The position numbers and the translations under genes are program-made. Below, one piece after another: positions 42,159 to 50,050 of a stretch of 64,000 nucleotides of DNA. The stretch comes from Mycolicibacterium phocaicum (GTDB taxonomy: Bacteria > Actinomycetota > Actinomycetes > Mycobacteriales > Mycobacteriaceae). The stretch's first letter is position 1. Each line of letters starts with the position of its first letter. The notes under the pieces are model-generated. The model searched no databases. It saw nothing but the letters and a program-made list of their open reading frames with translations, and was not told the origin of the DNA. The stretch lies in contig NZ_AP022616.1 of the NCBI RefSeq assembly GCF_010731115.1, positions 3,596,001-3,660,000 on the forward strand, in the 5' to 3' direction.

Positions 42159-42845
42159 GTGAACGTCTCGGCAAAACCGCTACCCGGCCTGCGTCGGCGC
42201 GAACAGCTGTCCGACGAGGTGGCGGCCCATCTCCGGGCGGCGATCATGTCGGGGACTCTGCGACCGGGCACCTTCGTCCGGCTCGACGAGACCGCGGCCG
42301 CTCTCGGCGTCAGCATCACGCCGGTCCGCGAGGCACTGCGCACCTTGCGCGGTGAGGGCATGGTTGAGCTCGAACCCAACCGCGGCCACGTGGTGTCCGC
42401 GTTCACGCGCGACGACATCGCCGACATCTTCTGGCTGCAGGCAACCATCGCCACCGAGATCGCCGCGAACGCGGCCCGGCGCATCACCGAACACGTCATC
42501 GCCGAACTCGACCGGCTCACCGACGAACTCGCGGACGCCGTCGCGGCGGGCGACGTCGATGCGATCGCGCTGGCCGAGTTCCTGTTCCACAAGGAGTTCA
42601 ATCGCGCCGCGGGCCGCACGAAACTGGCCTGGTTCCTGCTGCACGCCGCCCGGTACCTGCCGGTCCGGATCTACGCCACGGACCCGCAGTGGGGTGCGGC
42701 GACCGTGGCGAATCACCGCGAACTGGTTGCCGCGTTGCGAGACAGGGACATCGACGAAGTCGTCCGGCAGACCCGCCGCCAATTCGACGACGCCGCCGAA
42801 CGTTTGACGGGCCGCCTCGACGAACTCGGGTTGTGGCCGGCCTAG
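42159..42845 (+). CDS. mce1R: GntR-family (FadR-like) regulator of the mce1 operon
   Basis: The 228-residue protein starts at GTG after AAGGAC. The winged helix spans about 10-75 (LRAAIMSGTLRPGTFVRLDE, SITPVREALRTLRGEGMVEL). A helical FCD effector domain fills 85-215, with the metal-ligand-type residues in FLFHKEFNRAAG and VANHRELVAALRDRD. In M. tuberculosis Mce1R represses the mce1 operon, with a fatty acid or acyl-CoA the probable signal. It is divergent from fadD5 and its stop overlaps the opposing gene end by 4 bases. Confidence 0.93.
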   Translation: MNVSAKPLPGLRRREQLSDEVAAHLRAAIMSGTLRPGTFVRLDETAAALGVSITPVREALRTLRGEGMVELEPNRGHVVSAFTRDDIADIFWLQATIATEIAANAARRITEHVIAELDRLTDELADAVAAGDVDAIALAEFLFHKEFNRAAGRTKLAWFLLHAARYLPVRIYATDPQWGAATVANHRELVAALRDRDIDEVVRQTRRQFDDAAERLTGRLDELGLWPA

Positions 42846-43285
42846 TTGGCGGCGAGCTGCTCGGCGCGCGTCTTGAGGTTGCCGGCCAGGTGGTCCAGCG
42901 CGTCGTTGACGACCTTCTTGACCATCATCGACGGAATGCCGGGCATATCGACCTCGACGTCCATGTCGACCGTCAGCAGCGCGCTGGCGCCGAGGTCGAC
43001 CACGGAGAACAGCTGCTCCTGCTTGGAGAACAGGTTGCCCTGCTGCATGACGGTCTGAATCTGGCCGTCACCGGGGTAGTAGACGGCCTGGATGTAGGAA
43101 CCGTCCATGCCCTGAATCTTGGTGTCCAGGCGGAGCTGGCTGGGCCGGCCGTCGTCGTAGCGGTGCAGGATCCAGCAGCCGGTGACCTCTTCGTTCCACT
43201 GCGGGTAGGCCTCGAAGTCGGCGACGATCCCCAGGATCTGCGCTGCGGGTGCGGCGACCTCGACGGTCTTGCTCACGATCGGCAT
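42842..43285 (-). CDS. SRPBCC (polyketide cyclase-like) protein, Rv0164/TB18.5 type
   Basis: I start at the ATG for MPIVSKTVEV (147 residues); an ATG four codons earlier also fits. The START/SRPBCC lipid-binding fold is seen from VEVAAPAAQILGIVADFEAY, PQWNEEV, RYDDGRPSQLRLDTKIQG, AVYYPGDGQIQTVMQQGNLF and the closing LDHLAGNLKTRAEQLAA helix. These match the TB18.5 sequence I recall. A cytoplasmic carrier for a hydrophobic ligand is inferred. Its stop shares CTAG with the mce1R stop. Confidence 0.9.
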   Translation of the reverse strand: MPIVSKTVEVAAPAAQILGIVADFEAYPQWNEEVTGCWILHRYDDGRPSQLRLDTKIQGMDGSYIQAVYYPGDGQIQTVMQQGNLFSKQEQLFSVVDLGASALLTVDMDVEVDMPGIPSMMVKKVVNDALDHLAGNLKTRAEQLAAN

Positions 43286-43391
43286 GGGCCCGAGCATATC
43301 GAGGCCGCCGTTCCGGTTATCCCGCGCGTGCGTCCGTTGACCGTGAACTGACGGCGCACCGCTCTCGACATTTCCCGCCCAGGATGCAGGG

Positions 43392-43823
43392 TCAACTGAC
43401 GACGGCGGTCTCCAGCAGCTCGCGGATGGGCGCCGGGATGGGGACGGGACGACGGGTGTCGCGGTCGACGTAGACGTGTACCCAGCTGCCGACCGCCGCC
43501 GGCGTCGTATCGCCGTCGGCCCACAGCCCCGTGCGATAGGTGACGCTGCTGTTGCCCAGCCGGGTCACCGCGAGCCCGACGACCAGCTGCGACGGAAACT
43601 TCAGTTCCGCGAAGTACCGGCAGCCCGATTCGGCGACGACCCCGAGCCACGGCGCGGCCACCGGGTCGACGTCGCGCGTGGTGTTGATCCACGCGTTGAT
43701 CGCGGTGTCGAAAAGCTCGTAGTAGACCGCGTTGTTGAGGTGGCCGAACATGTCGTTGTCGGTCCATCGGGTCTGCACGGGCCAATGCACCGGAAATTCC
43801 GCGGTGGTCAGTGCCTGCTCCAT
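43392..43823 (-). CDS. Acyl-CoA thioesterase, hotdog fold (Rv0163 type)
   Basis: The 143-residue protein has the 4-hydroxybenzoyl-CoA-thioesterase-like hotdog pattern: VQTRWTDNDMFGHLNNAVYY (about 16-35), with Asp/Asn in the DNDMFGH active-site region, and FPSQLVVGLAVTRLGNSS. It probably hydrolyses acyl-CoA to free acid and CoA in the cytoplasm. It is divergent from the adhE1-type gene with 26 bases between starts, which contain a near-palindrome. Confidence 0.88.
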   Translation of the reverse strand: MEQALTTAEFPVHWPVQTRWTDNDMFGHLNNAVYYELFDTAINAWINTTRDVDPVAAPWLGVVAESGCRYFAELKFPSQLVVGLAVTRLGNSSVTYRTGLWADGDTTPAAVGSWVHVYVDRDTRRPVPIPAPIRELLETAVVS

Positions 43824-43828
43824 GTCGG

Positions 43829-43845
43829 CCAGTCTGACAGGCTGG
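43829..43845. promoter_or_regulatory. 17-bp near-palindrome between divergent starts
   Basis: CCAGTCTG (43829-43836), one central A, then CAGGCTGG (43838-43845): seven of eight pairs match. It fills most of the 26-base gap between the thioesterase and adhE1-type starts, so a protein bound here would control both. Confidence 0.35.
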
Positions 43846-43849
43846 TGGC

Positions 43850-44938
43850 ATGTTGATTCGCGGTGCCGTACTCGAAGAGATCGGCCGGGCCCGCCCGTAC
43901 GCCGAATCCCGGCCGCTCACCATCAGCGAGTTGGACCTGGACGTCCCGGGCGACGGCGAGCTGCTGGTGCGCATCGAGGCGGCCGGGTTGTGCCATTCCG
44001 ATCTGTCGGTGGTCGACGGCAACCGGGTCCGCCCGGTGCCGATGCTGCTCGGGCACGAAGCGGCCGGCGTCGTCGAACAAGTCGGCGGCACTTCGGATTT
44101 GGCGGTCGGGCAACGCGTCGTCATGACGTTCCTGCCGCGCTGTGGCCAGTGCCGGTCGTGTGCGACGGACGGCCTGGCGCCCTGCATTCCCGGCAGCGCC
44201 GCCAACGGCGCGGGCACGCTGCTGGGCGGCGACACACGGCTAACCCGAAGTGGCACAACGGTTCTGCATCACCTCGGCGTGTCCGCCTTCGCGACGCACG
44301 CGGTGGTGGATCGCCGTTCGGTGGTGCCGGTGGACAGTGACGTGCCGCCGGTCGTCGCGTCGCTGCTCGGCTGCGCGGTGCTGACCGGCGGCGGCGCGGT
44401 GCTCAACGCCGGACAACCGAAACCCGGTCAGACGGTGGCGATCGTCGGCATGGGCGGCGTCGGGATGGCCGCGATGCTCACGGCGCTTGCACACGACGAC
44501 GTCCGCGTTGTCGCCGTCGACCGGTTGCCGGACAAACTCGACCAGGCCCGCGCGCTCGGCGCGCACGACGCCGTCACCGATCCCGGCGGCATCAAGGCCG
44601 ATGTGGTGATCGAGGCCGCCGGCCACCCCGCCGCCCTGGAGACCGCAATCGGCATGACTGCCCCGGGCGGCAAGACCATCACAGTCGGGCTGCCGCACCC
44701 TGATGCGCGAATCTCGGTGTCGCCCTTGGCTTTGGTCGCCGACGGCCGGTCGCTGATCGGCAGCTATCTCGGATCGGCCGTACCGGCGCGGGACATCCCG
44801 CGTTTCGTCGAGCTGTGGCGGTCGGGGCGACTCCCGGTCGAGAAGCTGGTGTCGGACACCATCGCACTCGACGACATCAACACCGGCATGGACGCCCTGG
44901 CCGACGGCCGCGCGGTGCGGCAGATCGTGCAGTTCTAG
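43850..44938 (+). CDS. adhE1: Zinc-dependent alcohol dehydrogenase (AdhE1-like)
   Basis: The 362-residue medium-chain dehydrogenase has catalytic zinc ligands in GLCHSDLSV (Cys), LLGHEAAGV (His/Glu) and LLGCAVLTG (Cys), a full structural zinc set CGQCRSCATDGLAPC (about 97-111), and NAD-binding GMGGVGMAAML (about 197-207). It oxidises alcohols or reduces aldehydes, probably lipid-derived. It corresponds to Rv0162c by order. It meets the opposing TetR gene tail to tail with a 4-base CTAG overlap. Confidence 0.9.
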   Translation: MLIRGAVLEEIGRARPYAESRPLTISELDLDVPGDGELLVRIEAAGLCHSDLSVVDGNRVRPVPMLLGHEAAGVVEQVGGTSDLAVGQRVVMTFLPRCGQCRSCATDGLAPCIPGSAANGAGTLLGGDTRLTRSGTTVLHHLGVSAFATHAVVDRRSVVPVDSDVPPVVASLLGCAVLTGGGAVLNAGQPKPGQTVAIVGMGGVGMAAMLTALAHDDVRVVAVDRLPDKLDQARALGAHDAVTDPGGIKADVVIEAAGHPAALETAIGMTAPGGKTITVGLPHPDARISVSPLALVADGRSLIGSYLGSAVPARDIPRFVELWRSGRLPVEKLVSDTIALDDINTGMDALADGRAVRQIVQF

Positions 44939-45594
44939 GGCGTGACCATCGGCATCAGGTAGCGGCGCACATAGGCCCGCGTGTCATCGAGGCTCGCGAG
45001 CTTGATGCCGGTGTGCGGCGTGACGATGAACGACAGGGTGAGCCGGGTCTGCAATTCGGCCGCGGTCCGCAGGTGCCGTTCCTGGGCCGCGGAGATGGTC
45101 CTGTTTCCGTACAACTCGCGGCGGAACAGTGCGACCGTGTAATCGGTGGCGAAGTCGATGATGGCTCCGGCGTCGACGGTCAGGCTCGGCAGGATGGCTT
45201 CCGGTTCGGTGCGGAGCAGCTTCTTCAGCAGTGCGTGTTCTCGGATGAAGGTCACGGTGAAGACGGTGTCGTAGACCATGCGGTCCTCGAATGTCGTCCC
45301 CTGGGCGCGAGCCTGTGCGCTGCCCTCCAGAAAGCGCCGCACCTCGGAGAGCACGATGGCGTCGTTGAGCGCGGCCTTCGTGGGAAAGCGCCGGTACAGC
45401 GTGGCCCGCCCGACTCCGCTGCGTTTCGCGACGTCCTCCATCGTGGACCGCCGCATGCCGAGCAGTTCGGCCTGCTCGAGAGCCGCCCGCAAGATCCGGG
45501 TGGTGATCTCGTCGGGGTCTTCAACCAGGGCGGCCACCGCGGGGTCCGGATCGGACAGCCGACGCACGAAATCTTCTGTTCGGCTTGAGGTCAC
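44935..45594 (-). CDS. TetR-family regulator
   Basis: The 219-residue protein has the TetR helix-turn-helix at about 30-80 (ITTRILRAALEQAELLGMRR, MEDVAKRSGVGRATLYRRFP), followed by a helical ligand domain (90-219). It is divergent from the P450 gene across 122 bases holding GAGAC/GTCTC repeats, so it probably represses the P450 and itself. The inducer is unknown; a hydrophobic substrate of the P450 would be usual. Confidence 0.9.
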   Translation of the reverse strand: MTSSRTEDFVRRLSDPDPAVAALVEDPDEITTRILRAALEQAELLGMRRSTMEDVAKRSGVGRATLYRRFPTKAALNDAIVLSEVRRFLEGSAQARAQGTTFEDRMVYDTVFTVTFIREHALLKKLLRTEPEAILPSLTVDAGAIIDFATDYTVALFRRELYGNRTISAAQERHLRTAAELQTRLTLSFIVTPHTGIKLASLDDTRAYVRRYLMPMVTP

Positions 45595-45647
45595 GCACTT
45601 CTCCTTGCCAGTCCGGCTCCCCGGTCGTACGGTAGATCATATCCGAG

Positions 45648-45674
45648 CGAGACAAACAACGTCTCAATGTCTCG
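45648..45674. promoter_or_regulatory. GAGAC/GTCTC inverted repeats between TetR and P450
   Basis: GAGAC (45649-45653) pairs with GTCTC at 45661-45665 (7-base spacer) and again with GTCTC at 45669-45673; the outer pair extends to CGAGAC/GTCTCG (45648-45674). Three half-sites in a divergent gap suit binding by one or two TetR dimers. Confidence 0.45.
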
Positions 45675-45716
45675 CACGCCGCATCTGACGTCCGCGCTCC
45701 GACGGAAGGAACTGCG

Positions 45717-47018
45717 ATGCAGATTGGCCTCTGGTCCCGTTGGCTGGCGCTGCATGGTGTGCCGCGGGCGTTTCTCGGGATACAGGCGCGTCGCGGCGAT
45801 CCCATGGCCGCACTCCTGGCAAACCACGGTCGCCCGGCCGATCCGTACCCGCTGATGGAGGCGATCCGGCAGCAGGGCCCGCTGGTGCGCAAACGCTACA
45901 CCTGGGCCACCGTCGATCACGGCGTGTGCCGGGAGATACTGCGGGACAACAGGTTCGGCATCACCGACCCGACTGCCATGGAACTTCCCAAACCGTTGCA
46001 AGCCTTGATTGCGCGGACCGACCCCGGCGTGTCCAACCCCGTCGAACCGCCCGCCATGATTGTCGTGGACCCGCCTGATCACACGCGTTGCCGGCAACTG
46101 GTCGCGCAGAGCTTCACCCCGCGGGCCATCGGACGACTGGACTCGCGGGTCGCGGAGGTCACGGGTGAACTGATCGAGCGGCTGGCCCGATCACCGCATC
46201 CCGATCTGATCAGCGACTTCGCGGCGCAGCTGCCGATCACAATCATCGCCGAGTTGCTCGACCTACCGGCAGACACACGCCCCCACCTGCTGGAGTGGGG
46301 CCACAGCGGCGCACCGCTACTTGACGTTGGAATCCCCTGGCGCACATACAGATCAGCGATCAACGGCCTCCGCGACATCGACCGGGTCAACCAGGAGAAC
46401 TTCCGGCGGGCCAGGGCCGGCGTAGGCGGAGACACCCCTTTCAGTCGCCTCGCGACCGACGGCAGTCTGAGCGACCGGGAATTCGCCGCGAATGCCGCAC
46501 TGCTGATCGGTGCCGGTTTCGAGACGACGGTCAACTTGATCGGCAACGGCATCGTGTTGCTGCTGCAGAACCCAGACCAGCTGGCCAGGCTGCGGTCCGA
46601 ACCAGAACTGTGGCCCACCGCCATCGAGGAGATTCTGCGGATCGACAGCCCCGTACAGATGACGGCGCGCACCGCAAACTGCGATCTCGAGATTGCCGGC
46701 CAATCGGTCAAGGTTGGAGACATGGTCGGACTGTTCCTCGGCGGCGCCAACCGTGACCCACAGGTCTTCACCAATCCGACTCACTTCGACGTCGGCCGCG
46801 AGAATGCCCGCGAACACCTGGCATTCGCGTCCGGTGTGCACGCCTGCCTGGGCGCCGCGCTGGCTCGGATCGAAGGCGTCACGGCCCTGCGCGCCCTCTT
46901 CGAAGCGTTCCCGGATCTGGACCTCACGGAGACACCGAGTCGCCGCGGCCTGGTCAATCTCCGTGGCTACTCCACGCTCCCGGCACAGTTGGGGACACGA
47001 CGGGTGGTGACCGCCTAG
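45717..47018 (+). CDS. Cytochrome P450
   Basis: The 433-residue protein starts at an ATG after GGAAGGAA. The P450 landmarks are the I-helix GAGFETTVN (about 257-265), E-x-x-R in EEILR (about 300-304), and the heme loop AFASGVHACLGAALAR with the Cys ligand at about 382. There is no membrane anchor, as in other bacterial class I P450s, and no ferredoxin gene beside it. The substrate is unknown; neighbours suggest a lipid or terpenoid. It ends tail to tail with the acyl-CoA dehydrogenase gene (4-base overlap). Confidence 0.93.
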   Translation: MQIGLWSRWLALHGVPRAFLGIQARRGDPMAALLANHGRPADPYPLMEAIRQQGPLVRKRYTWATVDHGVCREILRDNRFGITDPTAMELPKPLQALIARTDPGVSNPVEPPAMIVVDPPDHTRCRQLVAQSFTPRAIGRLDSRVAEVTGELIERLARSPHPDLISDFAAQLPITIIAELLDLPADTRPHLLEWGHSGAPLLDVGIPWRTYRSAINGLRDIDRVNQENFRRARAGVGGDTPFSRLATDGSLSDREFAANAALLIGAGFETTVNLIGNGIVLLLQNPDQLARLRSEPELWPTAIEEILRIDSPVQMTARTANCDLEIAGQSVKVGDMVGLFLGGANRDPQVFTNPTHFDVGRENAREHLAFASGVHACLGAALARIEGVTALRALFEAFPDLDLTETPSRRGLVNLRGYSTLPAQLGTRRVVTA

Positions 47019-48811
47019 AACCAGGCGTCCCGCATCTCCAGTGTCGTGCGGTCCAGCGACTCGAGCAGGTCCAATTGCGGTGCGGTCTTGGGCAATTCGA
47101 ACCGGAAGAAGTAGCGGGCAGCCTGCCGCTTGCCGTCATAGAAATCGCCGTCTTTACCGGCGGCGGCGACGAACTGCTCGAGCCACAGCCACGCCACCAC
47201 GATGTGCCCGAACGCTTCCAGGTAGACGTGGCTGTTGGCCATCACCGCGGGGATGTCGCCGGAACCGAACATGCCGCCGGTCACGGCGACCAGCCGCTGC
47301 CACGACGCATCGAGCGCGCCTGCCAGCTCGGCGCCTTCACCACCCAGCTCGCCGGCCGCGCGGACCGTCTCGGCGATGACCTGGCCCAGCGCCGCGAGGC
47401 TGGCCCCGCCGCGCTGAGTCACCTTGCGGCCCAACAGGTCCAGACTCTGGATACCGTTGGTGCCCTCGTGGATCGGGTTCAGCCGGTTGTCCCGGTAATG
47501 CTGCTCCACGTCGTATTCGCGGGTGTAGCCGTACCCGCCGTGCACCTGGATCGCCAGATTGTTGGCCTCCAGGCACCACTGCGACGGCCAGCTCTTCGCG
47601 ATGGGGGTCAGGATGTCGATCAGCAGGCCGGCCGCATCAGCTTCGGCGTCCGACTCCGCGCTGTGCTGCACGTCCACCAGCCGCGCACAGTACAGACCCA
47701 GCGCCAGTCCGCCTTCGACATAAGCCTTCTGCGCCAACAGCATTCGCCTTACATCGGGGTGTTCGACGATGGGCACCTGCGGCGTCGTCGGGTCCTTGAC
47801 GTCCAATGGGCGGCCCTGCGGCCGCTCCCGGGCGTACTGCACCGACTTGAGGTAGCCGGTGTAGCCCAGCGCGACCGCACCCAAGCCGACGGCCATTCTG
47901 GCCTCGTTCATCATCTGGAACATGTAGACGATGCCACGGTGCGGTTCACCCACCAGATAGCCGACCGCGCCGTTCTCGCCGCCCGGATTGAATTGCGTAT
48001 CACCGAAATTCAGCACGGTGTTGGTGACACCGCGCTGCCCCATCTTGTGGTTGAGGCCGGCGATGGCAACGTCGTTGCGCTCGCCTATCGAGCCGTCGGA
48101 GTTCACCAGGTACTTGGGCACGATGAACAGCGAGATGCCCTTGGTCCCCGGCGGTCCGCCCGGAATCTTGGCCAGCACGAGGTTGACGATGTTGTCGGTG
48201 ATCTCGTGCTCGGCGCCCGAGATCCACATCTTCGACCCGAACAGCCGGTAGGTGCCGTCGTCGCGCGGTTCGGCGCGCGTCGCGACGTCGGCCAGTGACG
48301 AGCCGGCCTGCGTCTCCGAGAGCGCCATGGTGCCCGAAAAGTGCCCCGTCAGCATGGGTTTGACGTAGGTCTCGATCTGCTCGGGCGTGCCGAATTTCGT
48401 CAGCAGGTTGGCGTTGGCGATGGTCAGCATCAGGTAGCCCGATGTCGATACGTTGGCCGCGGCGATCCAGGCGAATGCCGCCTGCGCGACGACGGCCGGC
48501 AGTTGCGCTCCGCCGACCGACTCGTCCATGGACATGCCGATCAGGTCGGCTTCGACGAATGCGTCCCAGGCCTCTTTGACCTCAGGGACCATCGTCACGG
48601 TCTGCCCGTCGAAGGTCGGCTCGTTGGCGTCGCTCTTCTTGTTGTGCGGCGCGAAGTAGCGTTCGGCCAGTTGCTCGCTGAGGTCCAGGACCCCGTCGAA
48701 GGTCTCGCGCGAGTGCTCGGCGAACCGCTTGCGGCTGGTCAGTTCATGGACCTTCAGCCACTCGTACAAGAGGAAGTCGAGGTCGCGGCGGGACAGCAGC
48801 AAGGATTTCAT
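47015..48811 (-). CDS. Acyl-CoA dehydrogenase, long (FadE5/DmdC-like) type
   Basis: The 598-residue length, versus about 390 for ordinary members, and the extra N-terminal (MKSLLLSRRDLDFLLYEWL) and C-terminal domains fit the FadE5/DmdC group. FAD/substrate motifs include ALSETQAGSSLADVATRA (about 165-182), SGAEHEI, and HGGYGYTREYDVEQHYRD (about 440-457), then the catalytic Glu in IHEGTNGIQ. It introduces the 2,3 double bond in acyl-CoA thioesters. It follows the TetR gene at 48842 by 30 bases, same strand, so they are probably one transcript. Confidence 0.92.
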   Translation of the reverse strand: MKSLLLSRRDLDFLLYEWLKVHELTSRKRFAEHSRETFDGVLDLSEQLAERYFAPHNKKSDANEPTFDGQTVTMVPEVKEAWDAFVEADLIGMSMDESVGGAQLPAVVAQAAFAWIAAANVSTSGYLMLTIANANLLTKFGTPEQIETYVKPMLTGHFSGTMALSETQAGSSLADVATRAEPRDDGTYRLFGSKMWISGAEHEITDNIVNLVLAKIPGGPPGTKGISLFIVPKYLVNSDGSIGERNDVAIAGLNHKMGQRGVTNTVLNFGDTQFNPGGENGAVGYLVGEPHRGIVYMFQMMNEARMAVGLGAVALGYTGYLKSVQYARERPQGRPLDVKDPTTPQVPIVEHPDVRRMLLAQKAYVEGGLALGLYCARLVDVQHSAESDAEADAAGLLIDILTPIAKSWPSQWCLEANNLAIQVHGGYGYTREYDVEQHYRDNRLNPIHEGTNGIQSLDLLGRKVTQRGGASLAALGQVIAETVRAAGELGGEGAELAGALDASWQRLVAVTGGMFGSGDIPAVMANSHVYLEAFGHIVVAWLWLEQFVAAAGKDGDFYDGKRQAARYFFRFELPKTAPQLDLLESLDRTTLEMRDAWF

Positions 48812-48841
48812 CGGACCTCGGTCACCTCTCGATCGCGGGTT

Positions 48842-49534
48842 CTATGCGCCGCCGCCGAGGGGGTCCTCGGTGCGGATCGTTTCGTCGCGGATCAGGCCGC
48901 GCAGCAGTGCCGTGCTGAACTCGACGGCGATCTCGGAGGCCGTGCGCCGGCCGTGCGGCCGCAGCCACCGGTAGGCGCCCAGCGTCATCCCGATGTAGCC
49001 CAGCGCCAGCACATGCGAGTCGCAGTCGTTGAACTCGCCACTGGCGATGCCGCGGTCGATCACGTCGCGGACGTGCTCGTAGACGGTCGTCTCCGCCTTG
49101 CGGATGTATGCGACCTGCTCCTCGGTGAACCACTCGGTGATGTACGGCCCCTCCTGGAAGTACACCGCCGCGGATTCCAGGTCGGTGGCGATGCCGGTCA
49201 GCAAGCGCCGAGTGAAGTTGAAGATGGTCTCGCGCGCTGAGGCGGTCGGGTCGTCATGCAGGGCATCGACGGTGAAGTCGGCGGTCGACTTGTAGATGTC
49301 CCAGAGGATCAGCGACTTACTGGCGTAGTAGTGGTAGACGGTCGCCTTGTTCAGCCCGACGGCGTCGGCGACGTCGTCCATGCGGGTCCCGTGGTAGCCG
49401 CGGGCCGCGAACAACTTGGCGGCGACCGCCAGCAACTCCTCGCGCCGCGACGTGCCGTTCGACCCGTTCGACGCAGCCGACGCCCCCGCGGGCGATCCCG
49501 TGGCAGAACCTTTTGTCGACGACTCTGTGGACAT
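48842..49534 (-). CDS. TetR-family regulator (Rv0158-type position)
   Basis: The 230-residue protein has a Ser/Gly/Thr-rich disordered N-terminus (1-28), then the TetR motif (RREELLAVAAKLFAARGYHG, MDDVADAVGLNKATVYHYYA, about 30-75) and a helical ligand domain of the TetR_C type. It precedes the long acyl-CoA dehydrogenase. Its own upstream region holds a CCAA-N8-TTGG palindrome resembling one near the aldehyde dehydrogenase, suggesting a small regulon for acyl or aldehyde breakdown (inference). Confidence 0.9.
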   Translation of the reverse strand: MSTESSTKGSATGSPAGASAASNGSNGTSRREELLAVAAKLFAARGYHGTRMDDVADAVGLNKATVYHYYASKSLILWDIYKSTADFTVDALHDDPTASARETIFNFTRRLLTGIATDLESAAVYFQEGPYITEWFTEEQVAYIRKAETTVYEHVRDVIDRGIASGEFNDCDSHVLALGYIGMTLGAYRWLRPHGRRTASEIAVEFSTALLRGLIRDETIRTEDPLGGGA

Positions 49535-49553
49535 GTCAGCTCACTCTATGCAG

Positions 49554-49588
49554 CCGGGCTTCGGCCCGGGACCCAATCAACTGGTTGG
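49554..49588. promoter_or_regulatory. TetR operator candidate with adjacent UUCG hairpin
   Basis: 49573-49588 reads CCAATCAACTGGTTGG. On the minus strand it matches the site at 63012-63027 in 13 of 16 positions (shared CCAACCAG left half and TTGG right end). Next to it, CCGGGC-TTCG-GCCCGG (49554-49569) is a 6-bp stem with a UUCG-type tetraloop about 20 bases from the TetR ATG; it may be in the mRNA leader. Confidence 0.5.
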
Positions 49589-49687
49589 CCAGTCTATGCC
49601 GTGGCATCTCGTCGGCCGATCTGCCACTCGCAACGGGGAGCCAGCAGCTAAACTCGCGAGTAACAAGCTTGTCGGTTGGAGGTACTG

Positions 49688-49798
49688 ATGGATCCGAGCC
49701 CGGACTACGACGCGAGCGACGAGGTCGAGTACTTCTTCAACTGGGTCCCGTGGGGCCTGCGCGGCGTATACCCGCCCCCGGCGTACCCCCCGGTGTAA
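49688..49798 (+). CDS. 36-residue peptide, unknown function
   Basis: The ATG follows GGAGGTACTG, a strong ribosome site, and the frame ends in TAA just before a terminator hairpin, so it stands as a complete small gene. The peptide has an acidic N-terminus (DPSPDYDASDEVEYFF), a Trp pair in NWVPWG, and a Pro/Tyr-rich end (YPPPAYPPV). It has no signal peptide or membrane helix. Its position matches a very small gene (Rv0157A) beside pnt in M. tuberculosis, from memory. A role in binding a partner through aromatic and proline contacts is possible. Confidence 0.65.
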   Translation: MDPSPDYDASDEVEYFFNWVPWGLRGVYPPPAYPPV

Positions 49799-49816
49799 CC
49801 ACCCCAGAATTCCACC

Positions 49817-49860
49817 ATTCCGACCGGTGTGTTGGCGCGCTGCGTCCCACCGGTCGGAAT
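49817..49860 (+). terminator. Terminator of the 36-residue peptide gene
   Basis: ATTCCGACCGGTG (49817-49829) pairs perfectly with 49848-49860, with an 18-base loop. It starts 19 bases after the TAA. Downstream, to 50050, only the pntA promoter region is seen. Confidence 0.7.
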
Positions 49861-49937
49861 TGCTGTACCCAAATCCGTGCCGATGACGTAGACATATCCA
49901 GGCAATGCTGGCCAGTGGATTTTTGGTCGCATTATGA

Positions 49938-49976
49938 GCGACTGCTAATTTATAAGCGATTGCTAACTGGTATAGG
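49938..49976 (+). repeat. Direct repeat and -10 region upstream of pntA
   Basis: GCGACTGCTAA (49938-49948) and GCGATTGCTAA (49956-49966) are direct repeats with an 18-base period and one mismatch. GTATAGGG follows (49970 on), with TATAGG as possible -10. The spacing of nearly two helical turns would place two proteins on one face of the DNA. Confidence 0.4.
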
Positions 49977-50050
49977 GGGGCAAGAGCACCGTCCCGAGGT
50001 GGATGGGGGAGACTCTTGCAAGCAAACCAACACAGATCGGATCGGATTCG

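Noticed and set aside
49664..49675. ACAAGCTTGT palindrome read as a KstR2 operator
   Set aside because: The KstR2 pattern needs two bases between the CAAG and CTTG halves; here there are none.
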